Notes: generated from the sequence alone by a model not told the origin. Numbered from the stretch's first letter, positions 16,537 through 26,022 are shown. The stretch: DNA of 64,000 bases from an uncultured Eubacteriales bacterium (GCA_900544765.1 UQWI01000012.1:29407-93406); one strand, 5' to 3'. Numbers and translations are program-made.

Positions 16537-16562
16537 AGCCCGGATGCCTGAGCATCCGGGCT
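16537..16562 (+). terminator. Hairpin after sigma-like gene
   Basis: The 11-bp stem agcccggatgc / gcatccgggct has a 4-base loop and lies 45 bases after the stop. The T-tract is short (GGTTTGC), so termination may be incomplete. Confidence 0.55.
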
Positions 16563-16705
16563 GGTTTGCGTCGCTGAAGCTCCGTGAGGTACGGTCATTG
16601 TGTTGACGATGCGACATGGTACGTTCCAAAACGGAACACACCACGTTAATTCATATGTAAGAGCCGCTATTTGGTTCATCTTAATCAAAACAAAAATATC
16701 AACGC

Positions 16706-16741
16706 TTAATTATATCATTTATCATAAAATGATATAATTAA
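16706..16741. promoter_or_regulatory. Perfect AT-rich dyad upstream of the Fic promoter
   Basis: The arms ttaattatatcattt and aaatgatataattaa (15 bp each, 6-base centre) end four bases before the -35 hexamer. The position suits an operator or an upstream activator site. The Fic protein's own C-terminal winged helix is one candidate ligand. Confidence 0.6.
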
Positions 16742-16744
16742 CAC

Positions 16745-16773
16745 TTGACGGTTGGCCTATAGACGGCTATACT
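16745..16773 (+). promoter_or_regulatory. Sigma-A promoter of the defence operon
   Basis: TTGACG (16745-16750), a 17-base spacer and TATACT (16768-16773). Transcription would begin near 16780, which excludes the TTG at 16778 as start and supports the GTG at 16820. Bases 16563-16705 hold no recognised gene. Confidence 0.75.
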
Positions 16774-16819
16774 ATATTTGGTAGATTTATCATTGCCCTG
16801 CGGAATAGAGGGGGACGCT

Positions 16820-17809
16820 GTGCGCAACTATTCATTCGACCAAAACTATATAAAGCTGCTGACGCCTGTCATCGTGGCGTTGATGAGTCAAATACACGAG
16901 TACAAGGGGGAGCAGGCGATCTTCATCAAGTCCAAGGCCGACACGTTGACTCAGCTCGTGGAGATAGCCAAGATGCAGAGCACGGATGCGTCCAACAGAA
17001 TTGAAGGAATATATACCTCGGATGAACGGCTGAAAAAGCTGGTACTGGACAAGACCATGCCACGCACCCGAAACGAGCAGGAGATAGCCGGATACCGTGA
17101 CGTGCTGGCTACAATATGCGAGAACTATGACTATATACCTCCAACGCCTTCAAACATTCTTCAGATTCACAGGGACTTGTATAAGTTCAGCGGCGCTGCA
17201 TACGGCGGCAGCTTCAAATCGGAAGACAGCGGAATAGCCGTTGAGCAATTGTGTACGGCTTACGGCGATGCAGTAAATTCAGGTGACCTTGACACGCTCT
17301 TGCTTATCCCCATGTTCGTCCTCGACTTTCTCTGCATACACCCTTTCAATGACGGCAACGGTCGTATGAGCCGTCTGCTCACGCTGCTTCTGCTATATCG
17401 CGCGGGATATATTGTCGGCAAATATATCAGCGTTGAAAAGCTTATTGAGCAGAGCAAGGAGACGTATTATGAGGCCCTCCAGCAGAGTTCTGTCGGATGG
17501 CACGAGGGGCAAAACGATTACGCCCCGTTTGTGCGCTATATGCTCGGCGTCATCGTGGCCGCTTACCGTGATTTCTCCGAGCGTGTGCACGTACTTGCCG
17601 CCAGCGGCATGAGCAAGCCTGAACGCATACGCGAGCTTATCAGGAACACGCTCGGCAAAATTACTAAGGCCCAAATCATCGAGCAATGCCCTGACGTCAG
17701 CGGCATAACGATACAGCGCACACTATCCGAGCTGCAAAAGAGCGGCGAGATTATAAAACTCAGCGGCGGGCGCTACACCGCCTACACTTGGAACAGGGAG
17801 AGGGAATAA
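16820..17809 (+). CDS. Fic family protein with C-terminal winged helix
   Basis: A 329-residue Fic protein expected to transfer AMP (or another NMP) to protein targets. The catalytic motif HPFNDGNGR is at about 173-181 and complete. An N-terminal inhibitory helix motif S-x3-E-G (SNRIEG, about 57-62) places it in the self-inhibited class II. The C-terminal 60 residues (KITKAQIIEQCPDVSGITIQ onward) look like a winged helix-turn-helix. The start is GTG, five bases after AGAGGGGG. It ends one base before hsdM, so it leads the type I operon and may regulate it or guard it. Confidence 0.88.
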   Translation: MRNYSFDQNYIKLLTPVIVALMSQIHEYKGEQAIFIKSKADTLTQLVEIAKMQSTDASNRIEGIYTSDERLKKLVLDKTMPRTRNEQEIAGYRDVLATICENYDYIPPTPSNILQIHRDLYKFSGAAYGGSFKSEDSGIAVEQLCTAYGDAVNSGDLDTLLLIPMFVLDFLCIHPFNDGNGRMSRLLTLLLLYRAGYIVGKYISVEKLIEQSKETYYEALQQSSVGWHEGQNDYAPFVRYMLGVIVAAYRDFSERVHVLAASGMSKPERIRELIRNTLGKITKAQIIEQCPDVSGITIQRTLSELQKSGEIIKLSGGRYTAYTWNRERE

Positions 17810-17810
17810 C

Positions 17811-19307
17811 ATGCTGACAGGCGAACTCAGAAACAAAATCGACCGCCTCTGGGAAATCTTCTGGACCGGCGGCATCACAAACCCGCTGGACGTCGTGGAG
17901 CAGATGACATACCTGATGTTCATCCACGACCTGGACGAGGCGGACAACACGCGCGCCAAGGAGAGCGCCATGCTCGGGCTGCCGTATGAGAGCATATTCA
18001 GCGGCGAGGTGCAGATAGGCGAGCGCAAGGTGCCCGGCGAGCAGCTCAAGTGGTCGCGTTTTCACGACTTCCCGGCAGGGCAGATGTACTCCGTGATGCA
18101 GGAAATGGTTTTCCCGTTCATAAAGGACCTGCACGGCGACAAGGACAGCGCCTACGCCAAGTACATGGGCGACGCGATATTCAAGATCCCGACGCCGCTG
18201 ATGCTCGAGAAGATAGTCACCGCCATGGACGAAGTCTATGCGCAGATGGAGCAGATGCACAGTACAGACGTGCGCGGCGACATATACGAGTACCTGCTCT
18301 CCAAAATTGCCACCGCGGGCGTAAACGGGCAGTTCCGCACGCCGCGGCACATCATCCGCATGATGGTGGAGCTCGTCGACCCGAAGGCCGATGACGTGAT
18401 ATGCGACCCGGCCTGCGGCACCGCCGGATTCCTCGTCGCCGCCGGGGAGTATTTGAAAGAGCGCCGCAAGGAGGAAATCTTCTTCAACCGCGAGAACAAA
18501 GACCACTACATGAACCGCATGTTCCACGGCTTCGACATGGATCGCACCATGCTGCGCATCGGCGCCATGAACATGATGACCCACGGCATAGACAACCCCT
18601 ACATAGAGTACCGCGACAGCCTGAGCGACCAGAACACTGACCGCGACAAGTACAGCCTGATACTCGCCAATCCCCCGTTCAAGGGCAGCCTTGACGCCGA
18701 CATCGTGTCGGCCGACCTGCTGAAGCTCTGCAAGACAAAGAAAACCGAGCTGCTGTTTCTGGCGCTGTTCATCCGTATGCTGAAGGTCGGCGGGCGCGCC
18801 GCGGTCATAGTCCCGGACGGCGTACTGTTCGGCTCATCCAAGGCGCATAAAGACATACGCCGCGAGCTGATAGAAAACCACCGGCTCGAGGCCGTCATAT
18901 CCATGCCCAGCGGTGTGTTCAAGCCCTACGCCGGCGTGTCCACAGCTGTGCTGGTGTTCACCAAGACCGGTCACGGCGGCACGGACAGCGTCTGGTTCTA
19001 CGATATGCGCGCCGACGGCTTCTCGCTCGACGACAAGCGCAGTCCCGTCGCCGACAACGACATCCCCGATATAGTCGCGCGCTTCCACAACCGCGAAGCC
19101 GAGCAGGAGCGCGCGCGCACGGAGCAGTCTTTCCTCGTCCCGAAGCAGGAGATCGTGGACAACGGCTACGACCTGAGCATCAACAAGTACAAGCAGGTGG
19201 AGTACAAACCCGTAGAGTACCCGCCCACCGGCGAGATTTTGAAGGAGCTCCGTGACTTGGAGGCCGAGATTGGTAAAGGGCTGGACGAGTTGGAGGCGAT
19301 GATATGA
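17811..19307 (+). CDS. hsdM: Type I restriction-modification DNA methyltransferase subunit
   Basis: A 498-residue N6-adenine methyltransferase. It has an N-terminal HsdM helical domain, then motif I DPACGTAGFL (about 198) for S-adenosylmethionine, and the catalytic NPPF (about 285). Together with HsdS it methylates the recognition sequence, and with HsdR it forms the nuclease. The start follows the Fic stop by one base. It overlaps hsdS by four bases (ATGA), giving a tight operon. Confidence 0.96.
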   Translation: MLTGELRNKIDRLWEIFWTGGITNPLDVVEQMTYLMFIHDLDEADNTRAKESAMLGLPYESIFSGEVQIGERKVPGEQLKWSRFHDFPAGQMYSVMQEMVFPFIKDLHGDKDSAYAKYMGDAIFKIPTPLMLEKIVTAMDEVYAQMEQMHSTDVRGDIYEYLLSKIATAGVNGQFRTPRHIIRMMVELVDPKADDVICDPACGTAGFLVAAGEYLKERRKEEIFFNRENKDHYMNRMFHGFDMDRTMLRIGAMNMMTHGIDNPYIEYRDSLSDQNTDRDKYSLILANPPFKGSLDADIVSADLLKLCKTKKTELLFLALFIRMLKVGGRAAVIVPDGVLFGSSKAHKDIRRELIENHRLEAVISMPSGVFKPYAGVSTAVLVFTKTGHGGTDSVWFYDMRADGFSLDDKRSPVADNDIPDIVARFHNREAEQERARTEQSFLVPKQEIVDNGYDLSINKYKQVEYKPVEYPPTGEILKELRDLEAEIGKGLDELEAMI

Positions 19308-20434
19308 GGGTAAAGCTGGGGGATGTGTGCGAAATTTTGGACAGCAAACGTATTCCAATTACTGCGTCCAACCGTCAACCGGGGCCATATCCGTATTATG
19401 GAGCGAACGGCATTCAAGACTACGTAGCTGACTATATATTTGATGACGAACTCGTCTTGTTAGCAGAGGACGGAGGTAACTTCGGTTCAAAAGAAAAGCC
19501 TATTGCCTACAGAGTGTCTGGTAAGTGTTGGGTTAATAATCATGCTCACGTTTTGAAACCCAAACCGGGAGTTGACGTTGACTACCTTTGTTATTCAATA
19601 ATGTTTTATGATGTTAGTGGGCTAGTTAACGGCGCGACACGTCAAAAATTGACGCAAGCAGATATGAGGAAAATGGAAATATTTCTTCCGCCCCTCGACG
19701 AACAGCGCCGAATTGCCGCCGTGCTGGACAAGGTCAGCGACCTCATCGCCAAGCGCCGGGCGCAGCTGGACAAGCTGGATGAGCTGGTCAAGGCCCGGTT
19801 TGTGGAGATGTTTGGGGATCCATATATCAATTCAATGGCATGGAAAAAGATAAAAATTAAAGCCGCTGTTACAGTTGAACCACAAAACGGAATGTATAAG
19901 CCGCAGTCAGATTATGTTACAGATGGTTCAGGAACTCCTATTTTAAGAATTGATGGCTTCTATGATGGCATAGTTACAGACTTTTCCTCGTTAAAGAGGT
20001 TGCGCTGCAATGATAATGAGAAGCAGAAATACCTACTCAAGGAAAATGATATTGTGATAAATAGGGTAAACAGCATTGAATATCTTGGGAAATGTGCTCA
20101 TATTACGGGGCTGATAGAAGAAACAGTTTATGAATCAAATATGATGAGAATGCACTTCGATCCAGTACGCTTTAACCCCGTATATGTGACTCATTTGTTG
20201 TGTAGCCGATTTGTCTATGACCAAGTGATCAATCATGCAAAAAAGGCAGTCAATCAAGCAAGCATTAATCAAAAAGATGTTCTTGATTTTGACATATATC
20301 AACCTTCAATTGAGCGTCAAAATGTGTTTGCAGATTTCGTCAATCGAGTAGATCAATCAAAATTGACGTTTCACCAGAGCCTTGATAAACTAGAGATGTT
20401 GAAAAAAGCACTAATGCAGGAGTATTTTGGGTGA
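19304..20434 (+). CDS. hsdS: Type I restriction-modification specificity subunit
   Basis: A 376-residue subunit with the usual two target-recognition domains. The central conserved helix (about 126-170) includes LPPLDEQRRIAAVLDKV and a repeat of charged helix. The C-terminal conserved part is shorter (about 340-376). The central piece is GC-rich like the neighbours, while both recognition domains are clearly AT-rich. This pattern is known for domains swapped between strains. The recognition sequence cannot be predicted here. Confidence 0.93.
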   Translation: MRVKLGDVCEILDSKRIPITASNRQPGPYPYYGANGIQDYVADYIFDDELVLLAEDGGNFGSKEKPIAYRVSGKCWVNNHAHVLKPKPGVDVDYLCYSIMFYDVSGLVNGATRQKLTQADMRKMEIFLPPLDEQRRIAAVLDKVSDLIAKRRAQLDKLDELVKARFVEMFGDPYINSMAWKKIKIKAAVTVEPQNGMYKPQSDYVTDGSGTPILRIDGFYDGIVTDFSSLKRLRCNDNEKQKYLLKENDIVINRVNSIEYLGKCAHITGLIEETVYESNMMRMHFDPVRFNPVYVTHLLCSRFVYDQVINHAKKAVNQASINQKDVLDFDIYQPSIERQNVFADFVNRVDQSKLTFHQSLDKLEMLKKALMQEYFG

Positions 20435-20443
20435 GGTAGAGTT

Positions 20444-21307
20444 ATGTATCATGAATATTCGCAAGAAGAACTCCGGGCTTATTGCAGAAGCTGTATTGAA
20501 TCATTGGAAATATGGGCCAGAAGACTGATACACGAAAAGATGACTGAGAAATACGGCAAAGAATACATATATATTACTTTATCAAGCGGAGAGTCTATAA
20601 TCAAAAAAGAGATTCGTGAACATGTTTCAAAAATGCAAGAACAGAATCCGGGAAGATTCTCACGACCGGTAGATACTCTTTTTATTGATCAAATCATCTA
20701 CTTCCTCTGCAAGAAGGAGTGGTATGATTTGCTCTATAAAGAGGCGCTTGACTTTGCTTACCCGCAAGGATGCGACGAGGTACGTGAATTTCTAAGCAGA
20801 TTGGTGCCCATAAGGAACCCATTGTCTCATGCAAATCCGATTTCGATCCGGCAGGCAGAACAAGCAATTTGCTATTCACATGACTTTATTGATGGATTAA
20901 AAAAATACTATAAAGCAAAGGGTGAAGAACAGGTGTGGAATGTGCCGAGGATAATTAAAATCGTCGATTCGCAGGGCAATACATTCAACAATCCTTCTGA
21001 AACACACGGGCAATCGTCTATTTTTAAAATACCTAATCCGTTGCAGTGTGGGGATACTTATTCTGTTACAATTGAAGTTGATCCCGCATTTTCTCCTACA
21101 GAGTACGATATTATTTGGAGAACTGAGGGAAATGAGGACAAAAAGTTTAGAAACAAGACGATGTATTCTAATGTTTTTACTGAAAAAGATGTTGCTGAAC
21201 TTCACAGAATTGAATGTAAGATAGTGTCTCATAAAGCATGGCATAAATATACCTATCATGATTGCGTCATTTCTTTACATTTAACTGTTTTACCACCACT
21301 TGAATAA
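20444..21307 (+). CDS. HEPN-like protein encoded between hsdS and hsdR
   Basis: A 287-residue protein with no close family recognised. The N-terminal 165 residues are helical and contain RNPLSHAN (about 124-131), which fits the R-N-x3-H active motif of HEPN ribonucleases. The C-terminal 110 residues look beta-rich and carry no motif I know. GAGG lies seven bases before the ATG. The gene is AT-rich like the hsdS recognition domains and sits 9 bases after hsdS and 15 before hsdR, so it is made with the restriction enzyme. A backup abortive-infection RNase is a plausible role, but inferred. Confidence 0.6.
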   Translation: MYHEYSQEELRAYCRSCIESLEIWARRLIHEKMTEKYGKEYIYITLSSGESIIKKEIREHVSKMQEQNPGRFSRPVDTLFIDQIIYFLCKKEWYDLLYKEALDFAYPQGCDEVREFLSRLVPIRNPLSHANPISIRQAEQAICYSHDFIDGLKKYYKAKGEEQVWNVPRIIKIVDSQGNTFNNPSETHGQSSIFKIPNPLQCGDTYSVTIEVDPAFSPTEYDIIWRTEGNEDKKFRNKTMYSNVFTEKDVAELHRIECKIVSHKAWHKYTYHDCVISLHLTVLPPLE

Positions 21308-21322
21308 TTGAGGTGACCCCAC

Positions 21323-24300
21323 ATGACCAACTTCGACTTCCTACTCTCCGACCCGCAGTTCGCATCCTTTGCTGACTCGGCGGTGGCGGCGGAGAGGATA
21401 TATAACATCGACACGGCGGCATGCGTGCTCAACTGCCGCCGCTGCGTGGAGGCTGCCGTCAAGTGGATGTACTCCGTGGACGGCGCGTTGGTCATGCCCT
21501 ATGACGACAGGCTCGCGAGCCTTATGGACGCCGGGGACTTCCGGGACATCGTGGACGACGACCTGTGGCGCAGGCTCAAGTACATACGCCAGACCGGCAA
21601 CATCGCCGCGCACACGGGCAAGAAGCTGAGCCCGGCCCAGGCGCTGCTCTGCCTCGAGAACCTCTGGTACTTCATGGACTTCATAGCCTGCTGCTACGGC
21701 GCGGACTACACGCCCGGCCTGTTCGACCCGGAGCTGCCCGAAAAGGCGGACGAGGGGACTCCCCTGCTAAGGGAGTCCCCTCCCGGGCCGGAGCTTGCCG
21801 CGCTCATGGAGGAGAACGCCGCCCTGCGCGCCGAGCTCACCGCCCGCCGTGAGGCCCAGTGGGAGAACTACACGCCCAAGCCGCTCGACCTCTCCGAGTA
21901 CAAGACCCGCAAGCTCTACATAGACGCCATGCTCAGCGACGCGGGCTGGGTCGAGGGCAAGAATTGGCTGAACGAGGTAGAGCTGCCCGGCATGCCGAAC
22001 AAGGGCGAGGTCGGCTATGCCGACTATGTGCTCTACGACGACACGTATCGGCCCCTCGCGGTCATCGAGGCCAAACGCAGCTGCGTTGACCCGGCCAAGG
22101 GCCGCCAGCAGGCCAAGCTCTACGCCGACATCCTTGAAAAGCAGTGCGGCCGCCGCCCTGTCATTTTCCTCACCAACGGCTTCGACACCCGCATGGACGA
22201 CGGAGCCTACCCGGAGCGCAAGGTCGCAGCCATCTACTCCAAGCGCGACCTTGAGAAGCTCTTCAACCTGCGTTCCATGCGCTCCAGCCTGAAATACGTC
22301 CAAGTGGACAAGGACATCGCCGGGCGCTACTATCAGGAGGGCGCCATAAAAGCCGTGTGCCGGGCCTTCGGCGAGAAAAACCGACGCAAGGCCCTGCTGG
22401 TCATGGCCACCGGCTCAGGCAAAACCCGGACGGTCATCGCGCTCGTGAAGGTGCTGCTGGAGCGCGGCTGGATAAAGAATGTACTGTTCCTCGCCGACCG
22501 CAACTCACTTGTCACGCAGGCGAAGCGCAGCTTCGTGAACCTGCTGCCCGATCTGTCGGTGACGAATCTGTGCGAGGAGAAGGACAACTATGCGGCCAGG
22601 TGTGTGTTCTCCACTTACCAGACGATGATGAACTGCATCGACACGGTTGAGGACGACGAGGGCAAGCTCTTCACCGTCGGCCACTTTGACCTCATAATCT
22701 GCGACGAGGCCCACCGCTCCATCTACAACAAGTTCCGGGATATCTTCACCTACTTCGACGCGCCGCTCGTCGGCCTCACCGCCACGCCCAAGGACGAGAT
22801 AGACAAGAACACCTACGAGATATTTGAGCTCGAAAGCGGCGTGCCCACCTACGGCTACGACCTGGCCCAGGCGGTAAAGGACGGTTTCCTCGTGGACTTC
22901 CTCACGGTCGAGAGCAAGCTGAAATTCCTCACCGAGGGCATAACATACGACGACCTGCCCGAGGACGAAAAGGCCGAGTACGAGGCCACATTCACGGACG
23001 AAAACGGTGAGCTGCCGGACAAGATTGAGTCGTCGGCGCTGAACGCATGGCTCTTTAACGAAGACACCATCAGGCTGGCGCTGCACCTGCTGATGACCAA
23101 TGGCCTGAAAATCGACTACGGCGAGAAATTGGGCAAGTCCATCATCTTCGCCAAGAACCATCGCCACGCCGAGAAAATACGCGAGGTGTTCTATAAGGAG
23201 TACCCGCACCTGCCCGGCTATGCGATGGTCATAGACAACTACATGACTTACGCGCAGAGCGCCATCGATGAGTTCTCCGAGCCGGGCAAGCTGCCGCAGA
23301 TTGCTATCTCCGTGGACATGCTGGACACCGGTATTGACGTGCCCGAGGTGCTCAATCTCGTGTTCTTCAAAAAGGTCATGAGCAAGGCGAAGTTCTGGCA
23401 GATGATTGGCCGCGGAACGCGCCTCTGTCCCGGGCTCATCGACGGGAGGGACAAGGACAAGTTCTATATCTTCGACCTCTGCGGAAACTTCGAGTTCTTC
23501 CGCATGAGGAAGGGCAAGACGTCTGTCATCCAGATGGCGCTTCAGAGCGCGATATTCTATTTGAAAGCACAGATAATTTTCAAGCTGCAGGATTTGGCCT
23601 ATCAGACGGACGAACTTATTCCGTTCCGGCAGCGGCTTGTGGACGAGATGCTTGCCAAGGTTCAGGAACTGGACAGGGACAACTTCGCCGTGAAACAGCA
23701 CTTGAGATATGTGGAAAAGTTCTCAGACGCAAAAAACTACACGGCAATCAGCTACGAGGACACACTGAATCTGCGCGACGAGGTGGCGCCGCTGCTCCAG
23801 CCCGACGAAGACGAGGCCAGCGCCGTGCGGTTCGACGCCCTGATGTATGGAATAGAGCTGGCGTATCTGGTCGGCAAGACATATACCCGAGCCAGAAAGG
23901 ATCTTATTAAGCGTGTCAGCGGAGTGGCGAGCGTGGCAAATATACCGGAAATTCAGGCGCAGTCCGAGCTGATTGATAAAATCCTGCACACGGATTATCT
24001 CGAAAATGCCGGTATCAACGAATTTGAGCACATCCGCACCTGCCTGCGTAATTTGATGAAGTACATCCCGTCTGCAATCGCTACTTATGACACAAATTTT
24101 ACCGACGATATTCTGTCCACCGAGTGGCATGAATCCGAGCTGGATAACGACGATTTGAAAAACTACAAGGCCAAGGCCGAGTTTTACATCTGTCAGCATC
24201 AGGACAACCCGGCGATAGCTAAGCTGCGCTCAAACATCCCGTTAAACAGCGAGGACGTCGCTGAACTCGAGGACATTCTCTGGAGCCAGATTGGCAGCCG

Positions 24301-24616
24301 CCAGGATTACGAGGCAGCGATAGGCAAAAAGCCGTTAGGCGAGTTTGTCCGCGAGATCGTGGGGCTGGACATGAAAGCCGCGAAAGAGGCGTTTTCACAG
24401 TATCTCAACGACACCAGCCTCGATAGCCGCCAGATTTATTTCGTAAACCAGATTGTAGAATACATAGTGCATAACGGCATGATGAAAGATCTCTCTGTCC
24501 TGCAGGAACCTCCTTTCAACGATTACGGCAGCATCACAGCCGTTTTCTCCGATTTGACCCTATGGCAAGGCATCAAGAGCGTTATAGATAAGATAAACCA
24601 CAACGCTGCGGCTTGA
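21323..24616 (+). CDS. hsdR: Type I restriction endonuclease subunit R
   Basis: A 1097-residue motor-nuclease subunit. The N-terminal 130 residues form a DUF4145/HEPN-like helical domain. The PD-(D/E)xK nuclease follows, with ADYVLYDD and VIEAKRS (about 232-250). The SF2 helicase has Walker A MATGSGKT (about 361), DEAH (about 459) and motif VI IGRGTRLCPG. A C-terminal helical domain contacts the methyltransferase. GAGGTGA stands six bases before the ATG. A perfect hairpin (21754-21780) encodes the linker between the first two domains. All catalytic motifs are intact. Confidence 0.95.
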   Translation: MTNFDFLLSDPQFASFADSAVAAERIYNIDTAACVLNCRRCVEAAVKWMYSVDGALVMPYDDRLASLMDAGDFRDIVDDDLWRRLKYIRQTGNIAAHTGKKLSPAQALLCLENLWYFMDFIACCYGADYTPGLFDPELPEKADEGTPLLRESPPGPELAALMEENAALRAELTARREAQWENYTPKPLDLSEYKTRKLYIDAMLSDAGWVEGKNWLNEVELPGMPNKGEVGYADYVLYDDTYRPLAVIEAKRSCVDPAKGRQQAKLYADILEKQCGRRPVIFLTNGFDTRMDDGAYPERKVAAIYSKRDLEKLFNLRSMRSSLKYVQVDKDIAGRYYQEGAIKAVCRAFGEKNRRKALLVMATGSGKTRTVIALVKVLLERGWIKNVLFLADRNSLVTQAKRSFVNLLPDLSVTNLCEEKDNYAARCVFSTYQTMMNCIDTVEDDEGKLFTVGHFDLIICDEAHRSIYNKFRDIFTYFDAPLVGLTATPKDEIDKNTYEIFELESGVPTYGYDLAQAVKDGFLVDFLTVESKLKFLTEGITYDDLPEDEKAEYEATFTDENGELPDKIESSALNAWLFNEDTIRLALHLLMTNGLKIDYGEKLGKSIIFAKNHRHAEKIREVFYKEYPHLPGYAMVIDNYMTYAQSAIDEFSEPGKLPQIAISVDMLDTGIDVPEVLNLVFFKKVMSKAKFWQMIGRGTRLCPGLIDGRDKDKFYIFDLCGNFEFFRMRKGKTSVIQMALQSAIFYLKAQIIFKLQDLAYQTDELIPFRQRLVDEMLAKVQELDRDNFAVKQHLRYVEKFSDAKNYTAISYEDTLNLRDEVAPLLQPDEDEASAVRFDALMYGIELAYLVGKTYTRARKDLIKRVSGVASVANIPEIQAQSELIDKILHTDYLENAGINEFEHIRTCLRNLMKYIPSAIATYDTNFTDDILSTEWHESELDNDDLKNYKAKAEFYICQHQDNPAIAKLRSNIPLNSEDVAELEDILWSQIGSRQDYEAAIGKKPLGEFVREIVGLDMKAAKEAFSQYLNDTSLDSRQIYFVNQIVEYIVHNGMMKDLSVLQEPPFNDYGSITAVFSDLTLWQGIKSVIDKINHNAAA

Positions 24617-24733
24617 GTATAGCCAGTCCTTTTGAAATAGAGCGATGGCGATAATGTGGCAGTTTACACCGCATTTTTGACTTTGACAGAAACTGCTTTG
24701 ACGATAAACTGACGACCTGATGGAGGTAGAATT

Positions 24734-24916
24734 ATGACGATCGAATTGAATGAACAGGAAGCAATCGCCCTCTACCGAATTCTTTGCCGCTGGGAGTCCA
24801 CAGGGAAATTAACCGTTAGCGTCGGGGAAGAAACGCGCCTGCTATGGGATTTGCAGTGTGTGTTGGAGAAAGAACTGGAACCGGTAGACGAAGGCATCAC
24901 AAAGAGGCTCATCTAG
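24734..24916 (+). CDS. Small acidic protein of unknown function
   Basis: Sixty residues, mainly helical and acidic, with W-E-S-T-G-K-L-T-V and a helical C-terminal half. GGAGG stands seven bases before the ATG, which supports translation. It follows hsdR by 117 bases and ends with TAG just before a terminator, so it is the last gene of the rightward defence operon. Anti-restriction control or toxin neutralisation are guesses only. Confidence 0.6.
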   Translation: MTIELNEQEAIALYRILCRWESTGKLTVSVGEETRLLWDLQCVLEKELEPVDEGITKRLI

Positions 24917-24935
24917 CACTAGTTCGCAATTAACA

Positions 24936-24964
24936 AACCGGCTCGGGGATTATCCGAGCCGGTT
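24936..24964. terminator. Bidirectional terminator between defence operon and rhuM
   Basis: An 11-bp stem (aaccggctcgg / ccgagccggtt) with a 7-base loop sits between convergent genes. A-rich and T-rich flanks occur on both sides. Confidence 0.8.
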
Positions 24965-24969
24965 AAACA

Positions 24970-26022
24970 TTATTCTTTCACGCCATTCTCTCCATTTCCA
25001 AGTTCCATCACGAACCTGTCATAGTCTGACATGAAAAGTCTGTCCTGTATCACGCGGTACTTCTCAAACTCGGTTTCGGCGTGGAGTTTGGCTATCTCGG
25101 CTGAGACTTTTCCGGCGTCTTTGAGGAGGCCGTACTCGAACATCTCAATGAAGCTGTTCAGCCGTGTCTCCCAGTCCTGCATAGTCAGCGGTATCTTGCG
25201 CTGCGCCATGTTCTCGGCAAAGTCGAGATAGGCTGTCACCATGCGGTTGAGCTGGCCGAGCTCGAACTCGGTCAGGTAGTTCTTGGCGACCGTCACGTCG
25301 GATTTCTTTATCTTGCCGTCCGGGGCGTCCTGCCAGGTGGTCAGACCCATGTATTCCCTGGCGCTGTCGGCGCGCTCCATGATGAGTTCTGCCGCAGTGT
25401 GACCGTGTACGGCGTAGTGCATTTTGTTCTGCACCGTGGCGTAAAAGCGCCGCGTTGCAGCCGCGGTCTTGTCGTAGTCCACGGCGGTGGCATACAAATC
25501 GGTTATCTTCTGGTAGAACAACCGCTCACTGGCGCGTATCTCGCGGACGCGCTCGAGCTGTTCCTCAAAATACTTGTCCGTCAGGTATGTGCCGCGTTTC
25601 AGGCGCTCGTCGTCCATAACCCAGCCCTTGATCGTGTACTCCTTGGCTATCTGGTTTACCCATTTGCGAAACTGCACGGCGCGCTCAGAGTTGACCTTGA
25701 AGCCCACCGCAATAATCATTTGCAGGGAGTAATGGTTGACCTCCCGGCTCACCTGCCGCGCACCTTCTGACTGAACTATTCGGAATTTCCGAATAGTTGC
25801 TTCCGGCTGCAGCTCGCTGTCGGCGAAAATTTTCTTTATGTGCTCATTGATAGTTGGTGCGGTAACGTCGTACAGCGCAGCCATCATCTTCTGAGTCAGC
25901 CAGATGTTCTCGTCCTCATAGCGCATCTCAATGCTGCCCTGCTGCTCGCCCGTGGAGGCCACATAAGTTAGATACTCCGCTGCGGAGCTGCGGATAGTGA
26001 TTTGCTCTTTGCCCTTGTCCAT
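24970..26022 (-). CDS. rhuM: RhuM family protein
   Basis: A 350-residue protein of the virulence RhuM family. The N-terminal domain has the characteristic IWLTQKMMAALYDVTAPTIN and VSREVNHYSLQMIIAVG. The C-terminal part contains the Fic/Doc-like helical remainder with HGHTAAELIMERADS. These genes often sit beside type I restriction loci on mobile elements. Their molecular role is not settled; a nuclease-like or toxin function is proposed. It is convergent with the defence operon and is the last gene before the right attachment site. Confidence 0.88.
   Translation of the reverse strand: MDKGKEQITIRSSAAEYLTYVASTGEQQGSIEMRYEDENIWLTQKMMAALYDVTAPTINEHIKKIFADSELQPEATIRKFRIVQSEGARQVSREVNHYSLQMIIAVGFKVNSERAVQFRKWVNQIAKEYTIKGWVMDDERLKRGTYLTDKYFEEQLERVREIRASERLFYQKITDLYATAVDYDKTAAATRRFYATVQNKMHYAVHGHTAAELIMERADSAREYMGLTTWQDAPDGKIKKSDVTVAKNYLTEFELGQLNRMVTAYLDFAENMAQRKIPLTMQDWETRLNSFIEMFEYGLLKDAGKVSAEIAKLHAETEFEKYRVIQDRLFMSDYDRFVMELGNGENGVKE

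Noticed and set aside
10059..21307. MNT nucleotidyltransferase and HEPN-like protein as one toxin-antitoxin pair
   Set aside because: They lie 10 kb apart on opposite strands, and the HEPN-like protein is embedded in the hsd operon; true pairs are adjacent and co-transcribed.
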